Of a stretch of DNA of 5,826 nt, positions 1 to 4,945 are shown in pieces. The translations under genes were made by a program, and so were the position numbers. This stretch comes from Paracoccaceae bacterium (GTDB lineage: Bacteria > Pseudomonadota > Alphaproteobacteria > Rhodobacterales > Rhodobacteraceae). Location of the stretch: the NCBI GenBank assembly GCA_003551745.1, contig PUNI01000543.1, forward strand, positions 1 through 5,826. Direction: 5' to 3'. Numbering within the stretch: the first letter of the stretch is position 1; each line of letters begins with the position of its first letter. The notes under the pieces were generated by a model. That model had not been told where the DNA came from. It saw only the letters and a program-made list of their open reading frames with translations, and ran no database searches.

Positions 1-1139
1 AGCGGCACATAGCAGGCCTCGCCCGGCGCCACGGCGAGCGAGACGCCGACGAGCCCCGCGCGCATCTCGTCGAGGCCGGTGGTCTCGGTATCGACCGCCA
101 CGAAGCCCTGGGCGCGGATACGGTCGAGCCAGCGTGCCATGGCCTCCATGTCGCGCACGCACTCATAGGACGCGGGATCGAAGGCCGCCGGCGCCGTCTC
201 GGGCGCGGCCTCCGCCTCGGCCGCGGGCGTCTCGGCCACGGCCGGCGCTTCGACCCCCAGCCTTTCGGAGACCCGGCGGGTCAGCGTGCGGAACTCCATC
301 TGCGCGAGGAAGCCCATCAGCGCCCCGGGGTCCGGCTCCTGCACCTCCAGATCGTCGAGCGTCACCTCCAGCGGCACATCCTCGGCTAGCGTCACAAGCC
401 GCTTCGAGATTCGGATCTGGCCGGCGTTGTCGATCAGCGTCTGCCGGCGCTTGGGCTGCTTGATCTCCTCGGCGCGCTCCAGCAGCGTCTCGACATCGCC
501 GAACTCCCGGATCAGCAGGGCGGCGGTCTTCACCCCGATCCCCGGTGCGCCGGGCACATTGTCGACGCTGTCGCCCGCGAGCGCCTGGACGTCGACCACC
601 TTGCCGGGCGGCACGCCGAACTTCTCCTCCACCTCCTCGGGCCCGATGGCGCGGTTCTTCATCGGGTCGAGCATTGCGACGCCGCCGCCGACGAGCTGCA
701 TCAGATCCTTGTCCGACGAGATGATCGTCACCGTGCCGCCGGCGGCGCGGGCCTGCGCGGCCAGGGTGGCGATGATGTCGTCGGCCTCCCAGCCCTCCAT
801 CTCGAGACAGGCGATGTTGAAGGCCCGCGTGGCGTCGCGGGTCAGCGGGAATTGCGGCACCAGGTCTTCCGGCGGGTCCGGACGCTGTGCCTTGTAGCCG
901 GCGTAGATCTCGTTGCGGAAGGTGGTGGCCGAGTGGTCGAACACGACCGCGGCATGGGTCGGCGCGGTGACCCCGTCGTTGCCCTCGAGATACTTGAACA
1001 GCATGTTGCAGAAGCCGGCCACGGCCCCGATCGGCAGCCCGTCGGAGCGCCGGGTCAACGGCGGCAGGGCGTGGTAGGCGCGGAAGATGTAGCCCGAGCC
1101 GTCGATCAGATGCAGATGGCAGCCCTTGCCGAATCCCAT
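1..1139 (-). CDS. polA: DNA polymerase I, N-terminal part (runs off left edge)
   Basis: DNA polymerase I fills gaps and removes RNA primers during replication and repair. The visible 379 codons begin with the 5' nuclease domain: LIDGSGYIFRAYHALPPLTR at residues 11-30 (metal-binding D13), HAAVVFDH near 62-69, GWEADD at 116-121, ISSDKD at 140-145, and a helix-hairpin-helix DNA clamp (GDSVDNVPGAPGIGVKTA) at about 189-206. An Ala/Glu/Pro-rich linker follows. The last segment opens the 3'-5' exonuclease domain with the motif VDTETTGLD. Its D350 and E352 match the catalytic pair found at almost the same positions in E. coli PolI, so proofreading looks intact. The ATG at 1137-1139 is preceded by GGAG with a 5-base spacer. 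The polymerase domain is outside the window. The next gene is divergent and only 56 bases away, so the two promoters must be closely packed. No promoter could be assigned. Confidence 0.97.
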   Translation of the reverse strand, partial: MGFGKGCHLHLIDGSGYIFRAYHALPPLTRRSDGLPIGAVAGFCNMLFKYLEGNDGVTAPTHAAVVFDHSATTFRNEIYAGYKAQRPDPPEDLVPQFPLTRDATRAFNIACLEMEGWEADDIIATLAAQARAAGGTVTIISSDKDLMQLVGGGVAMLDPMKNRAIGPEEVEEKFGVPPGKVVDVQALAGDSVDNVPGAPGIGVKTAALLIREFGDVETLLERAEEIKQPKRRQTLIDNAGQIRISKRLVTLAEDVPLEVTLDDLEVQEPDPGALMGFLAQMEFRTLTRRVSERLGVEAPAVAETPAAEAEAAPETAPAAFDPASYECVRDMEAMARWLDRIRAQGFVAVDTETTGLDEMRAGLVGVSLAVAPGEACYVP

Positions 1140-1181
1140 GCGCGCTCCATTCCTCATCCATGTCAGGGTCGGCCAGCCGAG

Positions 1182-1186
1182 AAGGA
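1182..1186 (+). promoter_or_regulatory. Shine-Dalgarno that selects a GTG start
   Basis: The sequence AAGGA (within AGAAGGA, 1180-1186) lies 9 bases before the GTG at 1196. The in-frame ATG at 1160 has no comparable ribosome site. Starting at the GTG also leaves a compact signal peptide, so this site decides the start of the secreted-protein gene. Confidence 0.65.
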
Positions 1187-1195
1187 CACCCCGTC

Positions 1196-1696
1196 GTGCG
1201 AGCTTCCTATCCCCTTGCCGCCATGCTGACGACCGCTTTCTGCGCCCCGGCGGCGGCGCTCGACCTGCCCGACTGCCCGCTGCGCCAGGGCAGCATGGAC
1301 AGCTGCAGCCCCATCGTCGCCTGCATGCCCGAGGACGGGGTCTATCTGGTGGGCCGCGCCATAGGCTGGGACCGCGGCACGCTCAGCGGCGAGACCAGCA
1401 CCGGCGTGCAGTGCACCGGCGAGTGGTCCTATGACGGGCCGTTCGGCACCGCCTTCGCCAGTTTCGACTGCGACGACGGGCTGTCGGGCCGGGTGATCTT
1501 CCACGCCGAGGACAGTCTCACCGGCACCGGCCGCGCCATCGGCATCACCAACGAGGACACACGCATCGATGCATGGGCGGGCCGGGCGATCCTGCCCTAT
1601 CTGGACCGCACCGGCCGGCGCGTGGACGGGGAAATGCTGTGCGGCGAGGTGCCCATGCAGCTCAGCCTGGCTCAGGCGGCGTCATCTTCCAGATAG
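1196..1696 (+). CDS. Small secreted six-cysteine protein, function unknown
   Basis: I do not recognise this protein and assign no function. Read from the GTG at 1196 it has 166 residues and opens with a short signal peptide: MRASY, a hydrophobic stretch [16 protein letters not shown], then a likely signal peptidase I cut after APAAA (about residue 21). The mature part carries six cysteines (27, 37, 43, 73, 92, 149), which could form three disulfides in the periplasm. It is rich in Gly, Asp and Thr, and the phrase GRAIG occurs twice (residues 53-57 and 112-116), with a third GRAI at 129-132, suggesting a beta-rich fold. No transmembrane segment follows the signal. The alternative ATG at 1160 would add 12 residues, including charged ones, ahead of the signal and lacks a good ribosome site. 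The gene is divergent from polA, and its last 25 bases overlap the end of the zinc-finger gene on the other strand. Confidence 0.72.
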   Translation: MRASYPLAAMLTTAFCAPAAALDLPDCPLRQGSMDSCSPIVACMPEDGVYLVGRAIGWDRGTLSGETSTGVQCTGEWSYDGPFGTAFASFDCDDGLSGRVIFHAEDSLTGTGRAIGITNEDTRIDAWAGRAILPYLDRTGRRVDGEMLCGEVPMQLSLAQAASSSR

Positions 1697-1884
1697 TCGG
1701 CGTGAATGAAGCGCTTGTCGCAATATCCGCACTCGACCCAGCCGGTGTCGAGCGGGATCGACAGCCACACCCGCGGATGCCCCAGCGCCCCTTCGCCCCC
1801 GTCGCAGCAGACGCGGAAGGCGGTGACGACTTCGGTTTCGGGCGCCGCATGGGAAGGCTGTGCGGATCGCGGGCTGGAAGTCAT
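1672..1884 (-). CDS. CHCC zinc-finger protein, NDUFS6-like (zf-CHCC)
   Basis: This 70-residue protein has the zf-CHCC signature. CCDGG at 26-30 supplies C27, GHPRVWL at 35-41 supplies H36, and [10 protein letters not shown] at 50-59 supplies C52 and C55, giving a Cys-His-Cys-Cys zinc site. The family is related to the C-terminal domain of NDUFS6, the zinc-binding accessory subunit of mitochondrial complex I. Short stand-alone versions are common in alphaproteobacteria, and a role in complex I structure or assembly is inferred from that relationship. The chosen ATG (1884) has GAGGTGA just upstream; a more distal in-frame ATG at 1944 would add 20 residues unlike the family. It lies 72 bases downstream of the DUF805 gene on the same strand, so co-transcription is possible. 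Its 3' end overlaps the secreted-protein gene by 25 bases, tail to tail. Confidence 0.88.
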   Translation of the reverse strand: MTSSPRSAQPSHAAPETEVVTAFRVCCDGGEGALGHPRVWLSIPLDTGWVECGYCDKRFIHADYLEDDAA

Positions 1885-1910
1885 GATGTCACCTCGAACT
1901 GTCCGGCACT

Positions 1911-1929
1911 CACCGGAAGATAGCCGGTG
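1911..1929. repeat. Short inverted repeat between DUF805 and zinc-finger genes
   Basis: CACCGG (1911-1916) and CCGGTG (1924-1929) are perfect 6-bp arms around a 7-base loop. They lie in the 72-base gap downstream of DUF805 and about 27 bases before the zinc-finger start. There is no T-run after the stem on the minus strand, so it is not a convincing intrinsic terminator. It could be an intercistronic RNA hairpin or a chance match in GC-rich DNA. Confidence 0.3.
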
Positions 1930-1956
1930 CCACGGCGTGCGCAAGCCTGCCGGCGG

Positions 1957-2415
1957 TCACGCTGGCGGCGCGCCGTAGGCATTCGGCTGCGGGTCACCCC
2001 TCAGCAGGCCCAGTTCCACCAGCGCCCAGATCGCCGTGGCGAGCGCCAGGATGCCGAACAGGGCGATGAGGAACCCGCCCGACATGTAGACCTGTCCATC
2101 GGGGCCCTGCACCGGCGTATAGCCGATCCCGAAGGTGTCGAAGATGGTCAGGATCGCGCCCGGGCCGAAGAACAGGGCCACCCGCGGCATCATCGGCTTG
2201 CCGCGATCATGCAGGCGCTTGCTGGCCAGCGCCGCGGCCGGGTAAAGTGCGCCGAGCCCGACCACGAGGCCGAGCAGCCGGCCGAACAGGCCATCTCCGA
2301 ACAGTCGGCTCAGCACCACACCAATCACGAGGAGGGCGACAAACAAAACGAGCGCCCCAATCCACCATGTTTTTCGGGCGATGCGCCCGTCGAAGCGGGT
2401 GTAGAGATCGGTCAT
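1957..2415 (-). CDS. DUF805 family inner-membrane protein
   Basis: This 152-residue integral membrane protein shows DUF805 hallmarks: the N-terminal YTRFDGRIARKTWW (residues 5-18) and SKRLHDRGKP (65-74) after the second membrane span. Four hydrophobic segments are visible at about 17-38, 45-64, 78-97 and 113-138, with a Pro/Gly/Ala-rich tail. The biochemical role of the family is unknown. The start at 2415 is set by AGGAGG five bases upstream; an in-frame ATG at 2478 would add 21 polar residues and is unlikely. Codons for the first membrane span are markedly richer in A and T (for example GTT, TTG, TTT, ATT) than those of neighbouring genes. The gene is divergent from the ABC ATPase across 134 bases. 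The zinc-finger gene follows downstream and may share its transcript. Confidence 0.88.
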   Translation of the reverse strand: MTDLYTRFDGRIARKTWWIGALVLFVALLVIGVVLSRLFGDGLFGRLLGLVVGLGALYPAAALASKRLHDRGKPMMPRVALFFGPGAILTIFDTFGIGYTPVQGPDGQVYMSGGFLIALFGILALATAIWALVELGLLRGDPQPNAYGAPPA

Positions 2416-2549
2416 CCGGTCCTCCTCGTGGCTGTGCCGCAGGCTATCGGCCGGCTCCGGCGGCTGCAACCGACCCATCCGGCCCGGGCGGATGGTGTCC
2501 CGGCCGGCGCCGTGCTAACGGCCGTGGGCCGATCGCAGACTGGAACGCC
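2416..2549. other. Divergent intergenic region, DUF805 / ABC ATPase
   Basis: These 134 very GC-rich bases must contain promoters for both flanking genes, but I cannot identify either with confidence. For DUF805 a weak candidate is TTGCAG (2469-2464, minus), 17 bases from TAGCCT (2446-2441). Near the ABC start there is a perfect 8-bp palindrome ACGGCCGT (2518-2525) that overlaps a small stem, GCCGT-GCTA-ACGGC (2509-2522). Such motifs arise easily at this base composition. Confidence 0.35.
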
Positions 2550-3491
2550 ATGACCGACCACGCCATCGAGATCGAGGGGCTCCGCAAGACCTATGAGGCA
2601 GGCGGCAAGGCCCCGCCCAAGGAGGCGCTCAAGGGCATCGATCTGAACATCCCGGCGGGCGCGATCTTCGGCCTGCTCGGCCCGAACGGCGCCGGCAAGT
2701 CGACGCTGATCAACATTCTCGCGGGTCTGGTGACCAAGACGGCAGGCCGGGTGCGGATCTGGGGCTTCGACCAGGACGTCAACCCGCGCCAGAGCCGGGC
2801 CGCCATCGGGGTGATGCCGCAGGAGACCAACATGGATCCGTTCTTCACCCCGCGCGCGGCGCTGGAGGTGCAGGCCGGGCTCTACGGCGTGCCGAAGCAA
2901 CGCCGGCGCACCGACGAGATCCTCGCCATGATCGGGCTGACCGAGCAGGCCGAAGCCTATGCGCGCAACCTCTCCGGCGGCATGAAGCGGCGGCTTCTGC
3001 TGGGCAAGGCGCTGGTCCACGGCCCGCAGGTCCTGGTGATCGACGAACCCACCGCCGGCGTGGACATCGAACTGCGCCAGATGTTGTGGACCAACGTGCG
3101 CAAGCTGAACGACGCTGGCGTCACCATCATCCTGACCACCCACTACCTGGAGGAGGCCGAGCAGATGTGCGACGAGATCGCGATCATCGACCGCGGCCAG
3201 GTGGTGGCGCGCGACGAGACCTCGGCGCTGGTCGGGCGCATGGATACCAAGACGCTGGTGGTGTTGCCCGACGGGCCGGTGCCGGAGACGCTGTCGCTGC
3301 CCGAGGGCATCGCCGTCGCCCGCCGCCCGTCGGGCGCCCTTGCGCTCAGCTACAGCCGCAGCCGCCTGCGGGCGGGCGACGTGCTCTCGGCGCTCGCCGC
3401 CGCCGGGGTGGGCGTCCGCGACCTCGCCACCGAGGAGCCCGATCTGGAGGATGTGTTCCTGTCGCTGACCGGCACACAGGCCGCGGCCTGA
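2550..3491 (+). CDS. ABC-2 type exporter ATP-binding protein (YadG/DrrA-like)
   Basis: This 313-residue cytoplasmic ATPase would power an ABC-2 family exporter. All motifs are intact: Walker A GPNGAGKST (44-52), Q-loop Q91, signature LSGGM (141-145), Walker B VLVIDEP (161-167) and switch histidine H198 in LTTHYLEEAEQMCDE. The C-terminal extension ends in DLEDVFLSLTG, typical of the YadG/DrrA/CcmA-like group that pairs with a separate YadH-type permease. The length matches that group (about 300-315). The substrate cannot be told from the sequence. The ATG at 2550 begins the family-conserved N-terminus; its ribosome site is weak (GGAA, 4-base spacer), and the open frame upstream has no better start. 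No permease gene is adjacent: upstream is divergent DUF805, and downstream is the convergent HIT gene after only 4 bases. The membrane partner must therefore be elsewhere. Confidence 0.92.
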   Translation: MTDHAIEIEGLRKTYEAGGKAPPKEALKGIDLNIPAGAIFGLLGPNGAGKSTLINILAGLVTKTAGRVRIWGFDQDVNPRQSRAAIGVMPQETNMDPFFTPRAALEVQAGLYGVPKQRRRTDEILAMIGLTEQAEAYARNLSGGMKRRLLLGKALVHGPQVLVIDEPTAGVDIELRQMLWTNVRKLNDAGVTIILTTHYLEEAEQMCDEIAIIDRGQVVARDETSALVGRMDTKTLVVLPDGPVPETLSLPEGIAVARRPSGALALSYSRSRLRAGDVLSALAAAGVGVRDLATEEPDLEDVFLSLTGTQAAA

Positions 3492-3495
3492 GCCG

Positions 3496-3888
3496 TTACG
3501 GCGTGTCCTTGCCGCCGGGCAGCATGCGGCCCAGCGGCTTGCCGGCCAGCACATGCACGTGCAGATGCGGGACATCCTGCACGCCCTCGCGGCCGGAATT
3601 CGAGATCAGCCGGTAGCCGCCGCCGCCCATCCCCGGCCGGATGCCCAGCATCTCGCAGACGGTGCCGATGGCGCGGGTGTAGTCGGCGATCTCGGCGTCG
3701 CTCGCCTCGTTGGCGAAATGGTCGAAGGTCACATAGGCGCCCTTCGGGATCACCAGCACATGTTCGGGCGCCTGCGGGGCGATGTCGCGGAAGGCGAGGC
3801 TGTGTTCGGTCTCCAGCACCTTGGTGCAGGGGATCTCGCCGCGCAGGATGCGGGCGAAGACGTTCTGGTCGTCATAGGCATAGGACAT
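3496..3888 (-). CDS. HIT family nucleotide hydrolase (HINT-like)
   Basis: This 130-residue histidine-triad protein has the active-site motif HLHVHVLAG, with H108, H110 and H112 in the H-x-H-x-H pattern. H112 is expected to be the catalytic nucleophile. Upstream it carries the conserved NVFARILRGEIPC (9-21), FRDIAPQAPEHVLVIPK (33-49) and YRLISNSG (92-99). Bacterial HINT-type enzymes hydrolyse purine phosphoramidates such as AMP-lysine; the physiological substrate here is not shown. The ATG at 3888 has GAGG seven bases upstream. The gene lies 82 bases downstream of the DUF6522-like gene on the same strand, so read-through from the marR operon is possible. A weak candidate promoter of its own, GATAGGT near 3921-3927, is not convincing. 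It converges on the ABC ATPase gene with 4 bases between stop codons. Confidence 0.95.
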   Translation of the reverse strand: MSYAYDDQNVFARILRGEIPCTKVLETEHSLAFRDIAPQAPEHVLVIPKGAYVTFDHFANEASDAEIADYTRAIGTVCEMLGIRPGMGGGGYRLISNSGREGVQDVPHLHVHVLAGKPLGRMLPGGKDTP

Positions 3889-3970
3889 CGCGACACCTCT
3901 GCAGGCCGGGCATGCTGACCGACCTATCGGCTTGCCGCCCGCTTGAAAAGGCTGCGGCGCGCGCTGTGGG

Positions 3971-4282
3971 TCAGCCGGTTCCGCCGGCCCGGGCGAGGTC
4001 GATCATGCGGAACAGGGCCGGCTGCGGCGCCGGCGGCGCCACCTCATGGGCGCGGCCATCGGCCTCCACCACCACCGCGCAGGCCTGCGCATCGCGGCGG
4101 AACGTCAGCCGCAGGCGTCCGGCATCCGCGCCCTCGCCCCGCTCCAGCAGGCTGGTGATCCGCCCGGCCCGCATCTCGCGCCTGAGGTCGGCTTCCGACA
4201 GGTCGAACCGGCGGGCAAGCCAGTCGGCCGGGACGGTGGGACGGCCGTTCTCGAAGCTGACCGGGACCACCGGCCGCCGCAT
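3971..4282 (-). CDS. DUF6522-like small protein, cotranslated with MarR
   Basis: This 103-residue soluble protein has no signal peptide or membrane segment. It resembles what I recall of DUF6522 proteins, through LRREMRAGRITSLLERGEG (about 48-66), ADAGRLRLTFRRD, and a short strand with VVVEADG towards the end. The middle (WLARRFDLSEADLRREM) looks helical and could be a small helix-turn-helix-like or docking segment. The molecular function is not established as far as I know. The start is fixed by overlap: the MarR stop TGA and this ATG share one base (TGATG, 4284-4280), which implies translational coupling and roughly matched amounts of the two proteins. I infer that it acts with the MarR regulator, for example as a partner or as a sensor of the same signal. 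The family name rests on memory of the motif and needs a profile search. Confidence 0.7.
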   Translation of the reverse strand: MRRPVVPVSFENGRPTVPADWLARRFDLSEADLRREMRAGRITSLLERGEGADAGRLRLTFRRDAQACAVVVEADGRAHEVAPPAPQPALFRMIDLARAGGTG

Positions 4283-4851
4283 CAGTTCACCGCGCCCGCG
4301 CCGCTGCGGGGGCGGAACTCTATGCACAGCGCGTCGAGCTCGCCGGCCATCAGCGTCGCGGCGGCACAGTGGCAGTAGACGCCGCCCTGCACGGTCTCGA
4401 AATGCGCGCAGTCGCCACAGGTGCCGAACTCCGGCGCCGCCTGCTGCCGGGCAAGATCGCCGACCAGCGTCTTCATCGTGCCGAGAAAGCCGCCGCGATC
4501 CGCCTCGGGCAGCGCGGCGATGCGCTGCGAGAGGGCCTGCAGCGGGTCGTCCGCCAGCGCCGCCTCGCCCTCCTCGGTCAGGTCGAAGAGGGTCGAGCGG
4601 CCGTCGCCCTCGTTGCGCCGCCGCCGCAGCAGGCCCATCGACTCAAGCGACTTTACCGTCTGCGAGGCCGTTCCCCGCGTGGTGGCATGGAACGCCGAGA
4701 AGGCCGACGGGGTGCGCGACAGCCGGTTGGCGCGGGCAAAATACCGCAGCGCCGTCCACTGTGCCGGAGTCAGCCGGTGGTTGCCGCTGCTTTGAGCGAG
4801 GCGCGCGAGGTGGATCAGCAGCTCGGCCGCGAGATCTGATGCATCCTTCAT
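4282..4851 (-). CDS. MarR-type transcriptional regulator with C-terminal Cys cluster
   Basis: This 189-residue protein has a MarR-like winged helix: LTPAQWTALRYFARA (27-41), a recognition-helix region TRGTASQTVKSLESMGLL (58-75), and a wing with RRNEGDGRSTLFDLTEEG (78-95). The usual MarR length is about 140-160 residues. The extra tail contains TCGDCAHF (144-151), YCHC (159-162) and LCIEF (175-179), so C145, C148, H150, C160, C162 and C176 form a CxxC...CxC...C cluster that could bind zinc, an iron-sulfur cluster or another redox ligand. The family normally binds palindromic operators as a dimer; two palindromes lie immediately upstream. The ATG at 4851 is the only reasonable start and has no Shine-Dalgarno. 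A promoter with its -10 six bases before the ATG suggests a leaderless mRNA. The gene is divergent from the sigma factor gene and overlaps the DUF6522-like gene by one base. Confidence 0.88.
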   Translation of the reverse strand: MKDASDLAAELLIHLARLAQSSGNHRLTPAQWTALRYFARANRLSRTPSAFSAFHATTRGTASQTVKSLESMGLLRRRRNEGDGRSTLFDLTEEGEAALADDPLQALSQRIAALPEADRGGFLGTMKTLVGDLARQQAAPEFGTCGDCAHFETVQGGVYCHCAAATLMAGELDALCIEFRPRSGAGAVN

Positions 4852-4857
4852 GCCGGG

Positions 4858-4886
4858 GAAATAGCGAAGCGCTATCGTCTTGACAA
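4858..4886 (-). promoter_or_regulatory. Candidate marR promoter (leaderless)
   Basis: On the minus strand TTGTCA (4886-4881, 5 of 6 matches to TTGACA) is followed after exactly 17 bases by TATTTC (4863-4858, 3 of 6 matches to TATAAT). The ATG at 4851 is six bases beyond the -10. Transcription would then start at or next to the A of the start codon, consistent with the missing ribosome site. The -35 overlaps the -35 of the opposing sigma promoter. Confidence 0.5.
4861..4875. repeat. 15-bp palindrome inside the marR promoter
   Basis: ATAGCG (4861-4866), AAG, CGCTAT (4870-4875): perfect 6-bp arms around a 3-base centre. It covers the edge of the marR -10 and part of the -10/-35 spacer. A protein bound here would block marR transcription, so it is a candidate autoregulatory operator. 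It differs in sequence from the 25-bp palindrome nearby and may bind a different factor. Confidence 0.5.
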
Positions 4887-4907
4887 GCCGCGGCCGGCAT
4901 TTTTAGT
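4880..4907 (+). promoter_or_regulatory. Candidate sigma-70-type promoter of the RpoH-like gene
   Basis: A perfect TTGACA (4880-4885) is followed after 16 bases by TTTAGT (4902-4907, 4 of 6 matches to TATAAT); TTAGTG with a 17-base spacer is an alternative. The start would fall near 4914, about 32 bases before the ATG, leaving a leader that includes the GGAGGA ribosome site. The -10 and start region lie inside the 25-bp palindrome. Confidence 0.6.
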
Positions 4908-4925
4908 GTCGAGTCGAAACTAAAA
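4901..4925. promoter_or_regulatory. 25-bp palindrome, probable MarR operator
   Basis: The half-sites TTTTAGT (4901-4907) and ACTAAAA (4919-4925) flank an inner TCGA-G-TCGA-like core (4909-4917). Of 12 possible pairs around the central G4913, 11 are complementary; only 4908/4918 fails. The size and symmetry suit a MarR-family dimer. The site covers the -10 and the predicted start of the sigma gene promoter, so binding should repress it. It stands out as an AT-rich island in GC-rich DNA. That the adjacent MarR protein is the ligand is inferred from position. Confidence 0.65.
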
Positions 4926-4945
4926 CTGTCGGGAGGATCTTCGGC

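Noticed and set aside
163..1161. Long minus-strand open frame starting at 1161
   Set aside because: It is a different frame across polA; the true polA frame starts at 1139 and shows all expected motifs, while this one is Arg/Gly/Ala-rich with no recognisable domain.
3477..3490. Perfect 14-bp palindrome CAGGCCGCGGCCTG as a terminator
   Set aside because: It lies inside the ABC coding end, leaves a tight 4-base loop, has no following T-run, and is easily produced by chance at this GC content.
2412..3575. Long minus-strand open frame antisense to the ABC ATPase
   Set aside because: High-GC coding DNA often leaves the opposite strand open; the plus strand here has a complete set of ABC motifs.
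3912..4883. Long plus-strand open frame across the DUF6522-like and marR genes
   Set aside because: Its translation is Arg/Ser/Pro-rich low-complexity, typical of an antisense shadow, and the minus-strand genes have family features and coupled start/stop.
4852..4945. RpoE/ChrR-type promoter upstream of the RpoH-like gene
   Set aside because: I looked for a TGATC-like -35 element, as expected for an RpoHII gene, and found none; the perfect TTGACA is a better explanation.
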